Part shown: one piece after another, positions 1 through 26,340 of the stretch | Layout: each line of letters begins with the position of its first letter | Numbering within the stretch: the stretch's first letter is position 1 | Assembly (NCBI GenBank): GCA_034440575.1 | Contig: JAOTOL010001642.1 | Location: 3,398,501-3,462,500 of the forward strand | DNA: 64,000 nucleotides | Reading direction: 5' to 3' | From: Imbricaverruca yamaguchii | Lineage: Eukaryota; Arthropoda; Thecostraca; Neoverrucidae | The notes under the pieces: model-generated | Told to the model about the DNA's origin: nothing | Database searches by the model: none | What the model saw: only the letters and a program-made list of their open reading frames with translations | Translations under genes and position numbers: made by a program

Positions 1-1419
1 GATGTCCCCGGACAGCGCGGCGACTGGTCAGCCGAGCCGGTAGCTCTCGTCCGCCCCGGCCGGTCACAGCAACACGCCGCTCACGGCCGGCGGCCGTGCG
101 TCCTGCTTCACACCGCCGTCAAAATCACATCACACACCCACGTTCGCTCTGTTTGACGCCCCAGCACGCTGCGGTAGACTCGAGCAAAACAATAAAACGC
201 TGCTCTACGACTCAGCCGAGAGGCCGCTTCCGCTGCCGCTCCTCTTCACATCACAGCCACCTCCACTGCCACCGGCTAGCGCGGTCGGCGACCGGCCACC
301 ACTCTCACAATCAATGCACGTGGTGGCGGCGGCCGCGCTCCGACGTTGCGTCGCGTTGCCTCGCTACGCTCCCTAGCAGCGCGGACAACATCGGCCCGAA
401 TTGTTTTGAGGCTGCCCGTGCTGCGCGATCACCACCCTCCCAAGTTTACTCCACACTGCGTGTAGCAGTGAAACTTCGTCGGCGGAAGCCTGTGTGCGAA
501 GCCAAGCACAGACACAGGAAGTTCGACGGGGTCACTCATCTGCTGGGTCACCACCCAGTGTGAAAATCTTACGGGTAGCGGTGTATTCTAGTGCCCCTGG
601 AGAGATGCTTTTTGGCTGAATAGTTCGTTCGGTGTATCAGGGCATCTTGATATATTAATTAATGTATTTACAATATGGGAGATGGTGTTTTCTGCAGGAT
701 TCTCATGCTTCCGGGCGTTGCTAGCCATGGCCGAATTTTCATGTGTTCTTAATTAATTTTTCTTAATTTTCTTAACGCATAACCCAACATTTGCTGGGGG
801 AAGCCGTAGCCTAACCAGGAGATGGTCCAGGGGGCGAACATCAGAAGAGCCCCTTCACTTTCCCGGAACTACTTGGACTTCTGTCATTTTTCCGGGGGAC
901 CCCTACATGCATATATATATACATATATATGTAGGAATGCAAGGCACACCATAATTGCATGACTAATGTGAGTCCTGCAATCAAGGTCCAACAGTCCAGT
1001 AATCATCATAACAATAATCCATATAGCTGGCCATAACAACCAACAAAAGAAGGCCTATCACTGAAAATGAAGGAAAGCTAACACATATCTCATGAAAGCA
1101 AGAATATTATTAGCCTGAATAAAAAATGCAATTGCTCATAGTTGCTTCTTTTTGTTTTCCGACACGCTCAGAAATAGTTGGATGGGCAGGGTGTTCCATA
1201 ATACAGGTCGAGCCATTTCAGCACCAGTATAATTTATCAAAGTGAGATGTGAATACCAGTGTGTGTGTGGGGGGGGGGGGGTAAGTGCGAGATTTGCGGG
1301 CGTACCTGGCCGGTTAGACCGAATACACTTGATTAAACAATACATCATGCATTATTTAAGCAACCTGCGTCATCCAGTTCAAGGCGAAGCAGCTGGTATC
1401 GCTAGAGCGACCGTTATCA

Positions 1420-1690
1420 CGATTGCAGTGGCCGCCAAAACTGCTGCACAGTGGCGCCACTGTGGCAGCCGTGGCCACAGTGTCGTCCGTCGCCGCTGAC
1501 GTGACATTGGCTGCTGGGACGGCCGTCACCACTGAAACGACGATCACCACCGGAACGGCCGTGGCCGCCAGAACTTCCATCGCCGCTGAAATGGCCTTGG
1601 CTGTGGCGTTTGGCTGTGACTGTGGCGACCGTGGCCGCTGGGACAGCCGTCGCCGATGGTGTGGCCGCCATCTGCATTCAAGAAGTCCCT
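1420..1690. repeat. Degenerate GC-rich repeat, about 27-30 bp
   Basis: Recurring GCCGTGGCCGCC / GACGGCCGTC blocks separated by GAAACGACGATCACCACC-like spacers. Several short frames on both strands are side effects. Confidence 0.6.
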
Positions 1691-2076
1691 AATAAAGATG
1701 TTTATTTGTCCTCAAGAGACGGTCAGTATCACAACAAATGGTGGCACTTTTTCTGGACGAATGTGTATCATAGCAAGCGCGCTCAAACGAACTTCGCCTA
1801 CTATGTTCCTCCTTAATGACGGTTTCTCCGCCTTCAGACAGGCCTCTCAGTTACTTTTGCTCTGTTCACCTCTCATGGCCCTCTCTGGCTTTTAGGGGCC
1901 TTTTCAGTCATCGGCAGTAATTATGGCTCCCAATGATATCTTAGCTCTGTGGTGGATCCTCAATATTCATTGCACCCACGACTAGTTATCACGACTAGTT
2001 TTAGCTCTCGTGGGAATTTCAGTCCGGTCCTATCTGACTCCCACAGCCCCTATTCATCAGTGCAGGAGCTTAAAGA

Positions 2077-2190
2077 CATAAAGACCTAAAGACATAAAAG
2101 ATTAGTGCAACTGAGCCACAAGGGCCCTTCTTGGATGCACTCTGTACACTCAACCAGTTGCCCACCAAATTTGTAAATCAGCCCCAGTGT
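2077..2190 (-). mobile_element. CR1 3'-end fragment
   Basis: About 110 bp match the left (3') end of the CR1 at 13226, including ataaaagattagtgcaact, gagccacaagggcccttctt and caaccagttgcccaccaaat. The repeated gacataaa tail lies at its left edge. It is a severely 5'-truncated insertion. Confidence 0.75.
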
Positions 2191-3533
2191 TGGAAAAACT
2201 GACGTTTGTTGGTGTCATGCATACCAATACATTATGTACTCCAGGATTGTGACTAGACTAAATTAAATAGTTTGTACTCCAGAAGGGAAAACGAAGAACA
2301 GCATTATTTGGTCGAGTGCTACCATTCAAAGTCCATACCTGAAAACAACTAGCAGTTTCAGCGATCCCAGCGCGCCAACCAGTCAACGTCACTACACATC
2401 CTTGAAAGACAGTATAAAGCGTACCGAACATGCTCATCGGTGTTGCGCTAAAACCCCTAAAGGGCCTTGCTAAAACTGTCTACACACAACTTGCGGCGCT
2501 TCACATATGAAAAGACACTATATTTGTGTCAATAAAGGCAATAATTAATTCAATATGCATTCAATATTGATCCAATATTTCTCAATATTTAATCTTATAT
2601 ATGATATATTTAGACTAATGAATATCTATTTAATATTAATTATTAGATACTTGCGTTGGAGTACTCGCCAAGAAGTACCAGAAATCCCCAGTTGGCAAAT
2701 CTGGGGGTACTTGGTATCGCTGGAGTAAATACTTTAAGCCTGGTTTGGCCAGTAAGCGCTTTGAATGCGCAATCGAAGGTCGTTTTGTTAAAGGGACAAC
2801 TTTTTTTTAGACACAATGAGCCCGTTCAATGCAAGAAAATCACTTCAAATTTCCTAAAATCCGCCCCGGAGCAAGCAAGTTCTCCGAGGCGATTACACCA
2901 AGAAACCAATGCCAGTTGTACACTTATGCATGACTGCCAATTGTTTTTTGGTAAATGTGTGCGAAGATAAACATGCGCCTTAAAATATACCTGCATTTTT
3001 GGTTCATTAGTGTCAGTGAAGGGTCCGTGATATTTGTTCCGAAATTTACTCCGACCCATCCCCTGTTCGACCGCCCCATGATCAGTTGTACTTCAAGTGC
3101 TGGGGTAATAAATCCGACCAATTCTATTTAAGATAAAAATAAAACTGCCTATGAGCGGTTTTACAGGGGAAATTTGCTCTCCCGTCTAGCACCTCTGGAT
3201 CCTTCCAAGTCATTCCTTGCTTCAACTAAACATTCCAGACATGAACTAAACAAGTACAAAAGGAACTTTTAATATTCATATGAATCGTTTTCAGTAATTG
3301 TTTTCTTTCAGCTTTTCCATGCAAAATAACTGATTCTTGGTGGTGAGAATATAACTATTTTAGACGGATTGTTTTAGTATAATTTTCATTAAACCATCAT
3401 ATATTCCAAAACAATAGTCCATCCATATACTATAGTCACCTGGAGCTTGTTGTGCCAGGTGTGCGTTGAGCCGGTTCTTGGTGTCGGGTGCGCGTTTGTG
3501 AACTTCGTTGACATCGATTAAGTATACTTTTGT

Positions 3534-3715
3534 GGGGCGGAGATGGCCGAGTGGTTAAGGTATCGGGCTATGGGTACCAAAGGTCCCGGGTTCGACTCTA
3601 GTGCCACTCAGGACATTTCCCAATCCCGCGGCCCACCGGCGAAACAGTGTGGGCGGCTCCATTAGCCGTGAATGTGCATAAAGTGTGTCGTGAACCAACC
3701 AATAAACAATAAACA
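3534..3715 (+). mobile_element. tRNA-derived SINE, family 1 (Ser/Leu-type head)
   Basis: A 182-bp element lies between 14-bp target-site duplications AAGTATACTTTTGT (3520-3533 and 3716-3729). The head has an A box (TGGCCGAGTGG) and B box (GGTTCGACTC) as in tRNA-Ser or tRNA-Leu. The body is unrelated to tRNA, and the tail is GTGTGTCGTGAACCAACC plus AATAAACAA. Confidence 0.93.
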
Positions 3716-5164
3716 AAGTATACTTTTGTTACCATTTTCTCTACCATTGCTCATGAAGTTGGCTAATGACCTCATCCTTCGCTAATAATTTAACCACAGC
3801 CAATTTTGGGGTCTGAGGCAGAGCTGGGTATTATGCTTCGATGGCGAATGGCGCGCACAAACTCGGAATGGCGCAAAGGTTGACCGGGCCATGAAATGCA
3901 TTTTGGGGTGCTTGAGATTTTGGACAACATCTCTACTTCAACTTGCATGGGCCATTCTCAGTTCTCCACAAATATGTTCGACTTTCAGGGGCATCCAGCT
4001 CTGCGGCAGGCCTAAAAAATTATAGCGAACATCGTCAGCTCACGGAACCCCCTTAACTCTTAGGGGGCTCTGTTCATCCCTCATCGTTTCTCCCATGCCA
4101 CAGGAGTATTACAGTCCGGTCCGATGTAGCTCTCAGGGAACCTCCCCAGCCTTCAACAGTCTTTTGGATTAGCAAGAATGTTCTAGTTCTAACGCTGTTT
4201 CTCAGTATTCCATACAACCGTCGCCAGCCCATTGGGGCTGTCTTTGGATATAACGTGGCCCTTTTATTCTCATAGGGACAACTTCCAAGCTCTTTGGGCC
4301 TCTTAGTCCTGTCCTCTCTTGCGCTCAGTGACCATTTTCAATGGACAAGGGTCCTCTCCAGCTGTTAGGGGCCCTTCCGAGCCCGTGAAGTCTTTCTAGC
4401 TCTGATGATGACACTCAGTATTCCTCACAGCCAGTAGAGTTAAGACATTTCCTTAGCTCTCAGGGGCTCTGTTAGGTCTCAAGGATCATCTCCAGCTGTT
4501 GCGAGCTCTTCCCAGTCCTTGACAGTCTGTCTATCTTCAAGGCTTTCTAGCCCTAACCCTGACCCACGGTGTCCCACGCAACCAGCCTTATACACTCTCC
4601 TTAGGAAGAGTACACAAAGCTAGTGTATTCTTTAAAGGAGCTAATTAGCTCCCCGTGCTCTGTTAACCCCCCAAAGGCCCTCTCAAACTGCCAGGGGACC
4701 TTCCCAGTTGTCGATAGCTCCTGTGGTTTCAATAAGATTCTAGCTCTGTGGCTGGCCCTCGGTATTCCTCTCTCAATCGCCAGCCAACAAGTATTTTTGT
4801 AATACCTCCAGGAAAATTACTCATCCATTAGGAGCCGCCCTCAACCTGCTAAAAATACCAGTCCAATTATCTGTGATTCTCACGAGATCTTCGTCATCCC
4901 TCAAAGCTCTCTCCTACTTTTAAGGACCTGTCATAGTCTCCAATTGTCGTATCTAGCTCTCATCCCGTGATAATTTCAAATCAGAGATGGCCCTTGCCAG
5001 CCCTCAGAGTGGACGTATTCACGTCTCAAGGGCCATTTCCATACAAGCTGTTAGATGCGCTCAAATTTGTTCTTGGTTATATATCTGCCCCTGCAGGCTG
5101 TCGCCTTGAGCACCCCATCGGGCTCGTCAGGGGGCAGGTGCCCGTTCACCTCTTGGAAGTGCTG

Positions 5165-5225
5165 GTTTGTTTATTGGGTGGTCCACGACGCACTTTATGC
5201 ACATGCACGGCTAATCGCGCTGCCT
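5165..5225 (-). mobile_element. Old fragment of SINE family 1 (3' part)
   Basis: Reverse-complemented, this reads as the 3' end of family 1: ATTAGCCGTGCATGTGCATA, AAGTGCGTCGTGGACCACCC and AATAAACAA. It has several substitutions against the two full copies and no head. Confidence 0.75.
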
Positions 5226-5244
5226 ACTTAGAAGCGCTCTGCAC

Positions 5245-5390
5245 GTCCGGCCGGAAGCTCCCACCCGTCGGCTGAGGGATTATCTGTCACAGCTCGGGAC
5301 ACTCCGTCCGGCCGGAAGCTCCCACCCGTCGGCTGAGGGGTTATCTGTCACAGCTCGGGACACTCCGTCCGGCCGGAGGCCCATCCGTAG
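5245..5390. repeat. 61-bp tandem repeat, about 2.3 copies
   Basis: GTCCGGCCGGAAGCTCCCAC recurs at 5245 and 5306, with a third partial copy at 5367. Each unit continues with CCGTCGGCTGAGG and TTATCTGTCACAGCTCGGGA. Confidence 0.93.
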
Positions 5391-6907
5391 AAGCTTCGGC
5401 CTCCTCTATCACGCAAGGGGTATCCTGTGAGGTTTGAGCCCCATCGGCCCAGGGGTCCTTCATACCTGCTCTGGGTCATCTCCGACGACCCGGAGTCATC
5501 CCAGGACCAGGAGTTATCTTCCTCGGCGCATGGGACATCCTTAGCGATCCAACGTCTCCTCCGTGAGACAGGAGGCCCTGCTAACAGCAGCTTTCCCCTC
5601 CATCAGGAAAGGGGCCCTTGTACGGCTTATCCATCGGCACAAGGATCCTTTCTGACGACACGAGATCCTCTCTGGCAACTAGAGCTCCATTTGTCGTCTC
5701 AGGGACCCCCTTTGATGGCCAGGGCCTTTTACAACAATCCGGACCCCTTGGACGCTGTCCATCAGGGCAGGGGCCCTTTCTTCGGCTTAGGCCTCGCTGA
5801 CGGCCCGGGGCCCTTCATATTGGATCGGGGCCCTCTCCCCCAGTTCTGACCTTAACAACACTCCGGGGCCCCACCATCGATGTTGAAGCCCTCCACGCTA
5901 GCCCTGCCAATTCAGCACTCAACATTTTTCTGAGGACACTCCGTTGACTCGGGGCCAACTTCATCGGCCCGGAACCCTTTCCGTCAGCCCGGACCCCATT
6001 CGTCGGTCCAGGGACCTTACACGCCGGCCCAGAGAGACCTTACGGGCTCCTGCACCAACACCTTGAGGGGTCCATACGGGCCCCTCAAGGCGGCCGTCTG
6101 GAGGGCTCCTCCGACTCTCCAGAGGGGGAACTGCACCCCTTCGTCCCCTGGTTACGTCACCGATCTCAGGGAACCTTGCTTAGGTGACATTGTTCAATCA
6201 TTATGGGCCAGATCAAGGGGTAGCTCTGGATGCTTTTGGGAGGGCTCTTGTCCCCCCATCCAACATTGACTGTACCCTCCAAATAATAGTTAAACTTCTA
6301 GCATGAGACCCTATGTGGTTTGCCACCGGCCACAATCTATTTGGGCCTGCCCATTGCCTTCCTGTGTTATGCCATCCCAATAATTTTCAGAAATCTACGA
6401 TGGCCCCGCTCAACCTCAAGATGATCTCAATCCAACCCTTTGACTCTCTGAGACCCTTTGGGTCTAAGAGAGTACTTCGGATTCACCAGGGGGTGGGGTG
6501 AGGGCCTCTCCATCCCTTAGCTACGCCACTGCTTTTTAAAAGCCCAGGGCTCCTCCATAGGCACATAGGCCCGTGTCGTAACACCGGGAGCTCTCGCTTC
6601 AGCCCGGACAATCTCCATGGCCTTGGAGCCTAATTCATCGGCCTGAGACTCGCTGTCAACTTTGAACACCTTTCCATCACCCGCTCGGGGTCATGTCCGA
6701 TGGTCTGAAGTCATTCTGCGGCTAAGGGTCCTCTCCGTCGGCTCAGGGGCACTCCTTAGAGGCACAGGGCCTCCTTTGTGAGGACAGAGACCCCCTTTCA
6801 ATAGCGTGGGTCCCCTTCATCAGACCAGGGCTCTTGTACTGCTCGGGCTTCATTCGTTGGCCCAAGGGTTGCATTTTGGGACCCTGTGGATACGCTGCAA
6901 ATTTAAA

Positions 6908-7015
6908 ATAAAGACATAAAGACATAGACATAAAAGATTAGTGCAACTATGAGCCACAATGACCCTTCTTGGTTGCAATCTGTACACTCAACCAGTTGCC
7001 CACGAAATCCGTATA
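6908..7015 (-). mobile_element. CR1 3'-end fragment
   Basis: This is the same 3' terminal sequence as at 2077-2190 and 13226-13333 (taaaagattagtgcaactat, then gagccacaa), with gacataaa repeats on the left. It is a second severely truncated copy, in the same orientation. Confidence 0.75.
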
Positions 7016-7166
7016 TAAAATATAACGTATATCGGATAAGTTGCTCCCAATCAATGCCATTTTTGCGTTCCTTGCATTTTCATATTATCTGAGCCATGAT
7101 GAGGGAATTTTCTGTTATCATAAATGTATCTGAATTGGTATCATTTATGAAATATTTTCTTCATAG

Positions 7167-7262
7167 GTACTCATCTGGTAGCATCACAACCAATGAGAAC
7201 GTTTCGGTGGTTTCAGAGTTACTTGCGTTTCTGCTTGCCTATCCTCCGGAAATCTACGAACG
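7167..7262 (+). CDS. Possible orphan exon, 32 codons
   Basis: Acceptor tattttcttcatag and donor CG|GTAATG flank a 96-bp open stretch, phase 2-2, reading YSSGSITTNENVSVVSELLA then FLLAYPPEIYER. The composition looks like real protein and the splice sites are good. I recognise no family and found no partner exon with matching phase, so it may be chance or part of an old repeat. Confidence 0.3.
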
Positions 7263-8224
7263 GTAATGTGTATGGTAAAGACCGCGGTGCGTAAGGTTTG
7301 GAATGTGACCCACATTTTGAATTTAATCGTGTCATTCAATGCCAGAAAGTTCTCAGTCAAATGGTGGTCGTTCAGTGGAACGAGCTCCCTGGTGATGTTG
7401 GTGTGATGGGGAGTCCCTCCTTTAATACTTAAAAGTAGATGGGATGGGTAAATTCTTGATGAATTTGCCGTTTCAGGTAATTTCTGATTTACGTATTAGA
7501 ATTTCTTTTTGTAATGCAATGTTTATGAATGTGCTGAACATGATGTGAGCAGTTAGGTATTTAATCTGCAATTGCATGCTTTTCAGCTGAAAGATAAAAT
7601 GACAGTTAAATTAATTTCTTGTTAATTAAATGGTGTGAGATCTTGAAACAAGTGCCTACCTACCTAGGTTCATCAACATGTCAAAATCTCCATGGAAGCA
7701 ATGTCATCTAAAATATTGTTAGGTCATGCAGACCTAGATTTGAGACACCTGAGTCCATTTGACCATTCCTGTTTAGTGTGCATCAAAAGGTATCTAGTGG
7801 GGTACTAATATCAATGATAATGATGAAAACACCTATGCTATAAGCTGGCATTGTAAGTATAACATAGCACATCATAGGTGGTTGAAGTGCTCCTAAACTC
7901 AAATAACTAACTAACTAGCTAGCACATCATAGGTAATCCCTTCACCTGGAATTGTGCTACAGGTTGTTCATTATCACTATCCTGGAAGCTACAGGGTCTT
8001 CAGAGGGCCTCAGAGGGGCCTTTGCAAAGACTTCAAATAAGTCCCTACTTGCATCCAAGGGGGTCCCACTGAATGCAGTTAGTCTTCCTAGACAACAATG
8101 GACATCCAAGCTTCCAAAAACTAAATGACTAATCATGAACCTCAAAGGTCCTCACTGCCATCATAGGTCCTTTTGCCTTTGACAATCATCATAGATCCTT
8201 CAACTTGTGTCATGTCTCTTTTTA

Positions 8225-8465
8225 GCAAGATGTGACATGTGCTTGGTCATTTGATTGTGAGGTGACCATATTTGTGTCGGACTTTAACATGCTTGGCAAA
8301 ATAGCACAATCAATCACTCTACTTTTCACAAACATTCATACTGGGTGCTATATAACTAATGCAGTTGATGTGTGCTTGAACTCAACTAACCAGCCAACAG
8401 CAACAATTCATGCACATTTGTATGGCAGCATACTTGAGCAAAAATGCAATGCACAAGATGTGTAG
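8225..8465 (+). CDS. Possible terminal exon, unknown product
   Basis: After the acceptor-like ctctttttag ending at 8224 a frame runs 79 codons to TAG at 8463-8465, starting QDVTCAWSFDCEVTIFVSDF. It has six Cys and would be a C-terminus. No family is recognised. It is AT-rich, unlike the verified exons, and its phase does not match the 7167-7262 candidate. Confidence 0.2.
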
Positions 8466-9271
8466 AACTGATATATTATTTTATGAATAACTGATTTAAT
8501 GCAATATATGACACACACTCATCTTGCATGATTATGCCCATGTAATTTTTATGGGCATTAACTGGCTTTTAACTTACTTGAAAGGAAATGTAAAATATTT
8601 TTATTGAATGAGTCAGTTTTGACAGTTTTGATGAACATCACTGTATGGGTTGCTTTGAAAGGTTTTTCCTCAATGGCTATTTAAAAAACTAGATTCTAGA
8701 ACTTTGCAATTTCATGCACCTTTTTTAACCTCTATCTTTTGAGTCGGGTGCCTGCTAAGTGCCATAATGTATGGGAAATTATGACATTTCCTGAAATTAA
8801 TGTGATACTAATTAATTGTAATTTGTACATGGTTTGATCAGTGTTCTTTGTTTGGAGGTCCCAATTGGAGATCCAATCGAGACTCCAATTGTCACAACAA
8901 TTGGAGTTAAATTACATCTTTGGGAGACATTTGTGTGCCTCAAATATAGGAAAGCAGGGAATATCCACACGCCATGATCATGCAGGGGTGAAAAATGTTC
9001 TTCCCATTAATTCATACTAGTGGTCCAATTCCTAGTTTAAGTATTTTTCAGTGAGCTGTAGCATTTTTGAATGTACAACAGTGGATACTTGCATGTTTGT
9101 GATAATGGGCATAATGGTAATTATGCCCATTATCAAAAGTAATTGAATTCAGTCATGTTTTGTGTGAAATGCCATTATAATTGGTCACATTACATTCAGG
9201 TCACGGGCTGATTTTGACAACAAGAGTACCACAACTTCATCTTTTGCCTTCTGACTGAATCTGGCATTGCA

Positions 9272-23045
<13,774 letters not shown>

Positions 23046-24840
23046 CGGTCGGTGGCGGCGGCGCCGATGGCGCAGGTGGCGGTCGGTCTCGCCGTGGTCC
23101 GGTGGCCGACAGCTGGAGACGCATCGCGGCGTCATCTCGGGCGGCAGGGAGACGCATCGCACGCTGTAGTGTGATGCGTGACTGTGTCAGTACACATATC
23201 TGACCGGACGAACAGTCCGGTCCGATATGTGGTTGATCTTCACCACGTGTGTGGTGGCCCATGATTGTCCTTTGGAAACGTTTTGCTAGTGTGAATGCCC
23301 ATTTTCACAGAATACAACATTGAGCATCGTGATAGCTTGTGTCATTGTGTAGGTAGGTATGCGTTCTTGGCTGGCTATTTGATGCTTGATAGTTGACTGA
23401 TATTCAGCCTGCTGTCTGGTTCACATGGACACACAGAAGACTGAAGCCTCGATATGTTAAACTCCGTGCTACCTACTATCTAGGAGTCTAGACATGAGTG
23501 ATGCTTATCAGTTCCTGAACCATACTGTGCTGATCGCGAGCGATGCCGGAGAAGTACCTTTTGAGATTGAAAAGGAATGGAATTTGCTCAGTGAGTTCAG
23601 CTCACATTGAAATATTTAACATACATTACAATATTGATATTAACGCACTGACGTGTAGTTGTTTGTGACCTTGTATAAAGTGCATAAACGCTTCAAGCAG
23701 ATTCCAAGAATAAGCCCATGGTGTCACGTCCAATCTCATCTTAGTGATTTGACATTATAGCGCCATGTGCGATGCTACTCCACTGCGAATTACTGTATAG
23801 CCAAAAATATAATAGTATAAAGGCGTCAAAAGTCGACAATATTACTCCATATGTAAGGTCACAGGGAAAATAAGACAGGTCAGAACTTCGTAATGTATTG
23901 TATGCAAATCTTAGTGAAACGTGTAACACTATGCTCCCCGCCTCAGGAGGTAATCCAGTCCCTGCCATTCCTCGCTGCCGGACCGCGCCTGTCTTCCAAC
24001 AGTTTCCTTCCTCGGGTCTTCGACACAGTCTGTTTGGGTCGAGCTGCCCGATCCACCTGACTGCCAAGACCATCCATCTCTCCCCGTGGCAATCCTTGAC
24101 CAGGTGAGGTAGATCGAGTGACCAATAACTCAGCATTCAACGTGCAATGCCCAATGGCTTGATTCCCAATAGGGTGTATCCAAGAGGTGTGTTACTTAAT
24201 TTTTGATCCGTACAATTTTACCTGAAACCGAAACAGGAAGGGAACGAGTCACGAGGTGACTACGATTGAAGGTAAGTAGAGTGGCGGTGAGGGAGGAAAT
24301 TTCTCGTTTATGTGGAACCAGGGGAGTAGGAACCACCGGGAAAATGTAGGAGGGGAGGATAATTTTCAGGTGGCGCTGCTGACTGATCCAATCTTAGGGA
24401 GGCATATGCTCGAGTAATTCTGGGTGAGCGCCTTTCGTATCGACAGGGGCGCCTTCGGATGAAAACGACGGTAGGGGTTCTAACATCCTGTGGATGCCTT
24501 TTTCCACTCGGAGGGCGCCTCAGTCAGATAGCTCCACCGAAAAGCGTGCGGAGGGGGGGGGGGCAGTCCCCTCCCCCGTCCTCGCTAACTATACCCATCC
24601 ATAGAGCTGCTCGAACCGGGATGGTGAAATCAGTGGTGTGCTCCTCGTCGCGAGCAGAGCACTTGTCTTATGAGTGGCTAATCGCTTATTCCGGTAACGA
24701 TTGCACGTGTGCTCACGTCGTGGAGAGGTGGAGTGGCACGGAACTTGCCCGATGGGCTAGCGGATGAAGCATCGCACAGAACGATTGGCAGCACTAGTGA
24801 CGGCATGACACCACACGCCACTCGGTCTGATCGCGAGTCA
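23046..24840. other. Downstream of HTATSF1; no gene seen
   Basis: This holds the presumed 3' UTR start and AT-richer intergenic DNA. Short frames around 23741-24140 show no family features. A G run lies at 24552-24563. Confidence 0.6.
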
Positions 24841-26340
24841 TGTTGGTGGACCCTACCCGCAGGCATCTCCAGGTCCAACATTCTCAGGTGCCATCCACTG
24901 CCCGTTGGCACCGGGACCAGTGGTGTGCCCCACTCCCAGGCATCTCAAGGTCCCACCTTCTCGGCACACGTGCCATGTACTACCCGTGGGTACCGGGGCT
25001 GGTGGTGTACCACACCCGCAGGCATCTCCAGGTACTACCATCTAGGCTGATGCCTTCCGCAAGCCACCTATCCAGGTCTTTGTTCACCGCCTCTCTGAGT
25101 GCATATGGCAGCGGACGAGCCGCCCTATAAACCGGATCGGCGTCGGGTTTCAGCTTGAGGTGAACCTTGATGTCCATTCGCGGGGCTTGTCGTCCAAGAG
25201 GCGTGGGTGCTTGTCCAGCACACTTTCAGACTCAGGTGTTTCCGAAGGCTAAGGCTATAGTTGATGGCCTGCCCAGTGCTCAGCGGGCTACGCACATTCA
25301 GCCGCAGAGACGCGATCCAGTGTCGCCCGAGCAGCTGGCGGGTGCCTTCAAGTGCAGTGACAGCCATTGGCAGCTATCCTTTCCGCCTGCACGCTTCACC
25401 TCCACAAAGCCCTCCTATTTAGCGGGGATGCTGTAGCCCGTGGATGACCTCAGCTGCAGGAGCGACTTTTCCAGCACCAAACCGGACAGCCATTTTTTTG
25501 CCGACGATCGTCATCGGACTTAAGCAAAAGTATTGAGAGCCATCTGGATGGGATGGCCGTTTTGTTCAGGGAGGGAGACAACTATTGGCTCTCGGCTATC
25601 TTGCAGCTGGTGGCCAGCCTGCTGGTACTTGGTGGCGTGGACGCCCCACGTCTGCACCCGACGGGTTGCATTGCCCTGCGCCTCAGCCGGTGGGTCCACA
25701 CGACCCGTGCTGTTTCTTGGGTCCGCCGTGTTGCCAGCCTTGCTCCTGTAATCATTCAGGTGCCCTACATTGCCGCATTTGTAACGCTCGACATTTCGCC
25801 TCGTGGTCGTCGGGCAGTCTGTTTTTTGGTGGCCTTCCTGTCCACATTTGCCTCTGAATGGTAACTGCCGAGGCTCGCGTGGGTATCATCTCAGCTTCCC
25901 GCCCCCAAAGGAGTTGTGTCCCCAGTTGCCGAACGTGGTCATGGATGCGTGCGGCGCTGCACATCTCGGCGAACGTTAGCTTGTCCCCCCTCTCAGCCGC
26001 TTTCATCATCAGCTCCTGCTGGAGCCCACGGGCGCTCCTGGCGACGCAGCGATACAGCAGCTGACGCTCCAGTTCAGCCCGCGAAAACCTGCACTTCCGA
26101 CCCTGGAGTCGAACGAGAGCCGAAAACTGATCGGCAGTCTCCGAGTCAGTCATGCTCGTGCGGGGAAGGCAATCCGGTCGACTACAACACTGGCGTAGTA
26201 CCAAGTGTTCCAGTAAATTCTGTTTCTGTTTGCCTAGCTCGCGAGGTACTCGGCCGGCACTGTCGGCCCCGGCAGCGTCTCGTACATGTCGGTTATATCG
26301 GGCCACAGTATATGCGGCAGCAATGCCTGCTTCCGTACAC
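24840..26340 (-). mobile_element. Decayed Ty3/gypsy-type LTR retrotransposon (gag-PR-RT part)
   Basis: Read on the minus strand from 26306: a gag-like frame (SETADQFSALVRLQGRKCRF, then ELERQLLYRCVARSARGLQQ, LTFAEMCSAARIHDHVRQLG), a decayed zinc knuckle (YKCGNVGHLNDY), a protease/RT junction (LLGRHWIASLRLN), then the RT start (HLKLKPDADPVYRAARPLPY, ALREAVNKDLDRWLAEGI). After that the WASPVVVV-type box is decayed and present three times. Frames are broken throughout and no LTRs were identified. This is an old fixed fragment. Confidence 0.8.
24855..25045 (-). repeat. Threefold tandem copy of the RT box after AEGI
   Basis: CAGGCATCTC starts near 24860, 24937 and 25019, giving units of about 77-82 bp. 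Each unit corresponds, on the minus strand, to the retrotransposon segment that normally reads W-[AS]-x-P-V-V-x-V-x-K-A-N-G. The repeat therefore arose inside the element, or during its decay. Confidence 0.7.

Larger units (their letters stand above)
4080..6900. repeat. Long degenerate repetitive tract, roughly 25-bp rhythm
   Basis: Short words such as TCAGGGGCTCT, GGCCCAGGGGTCCTT and GGGGCCCTTCATC recur at irregular spacing of roughly 25 bp over 2.8 kb, with no sharp unit. It looks like an old, diverged satellite. Open frames here (for example 5427-5849) have no protein-like features. The tract includes the 61-bp repeat and the old SINE piece. Confidence 0.5.

Noticed and set aside
3541..3610. 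Free tRNA-Ser or tRNA-Leu gene
   Set aside because: The same 182-bp sequence occurs at 39171 with its own target-site duplication, so it is a SINE head.
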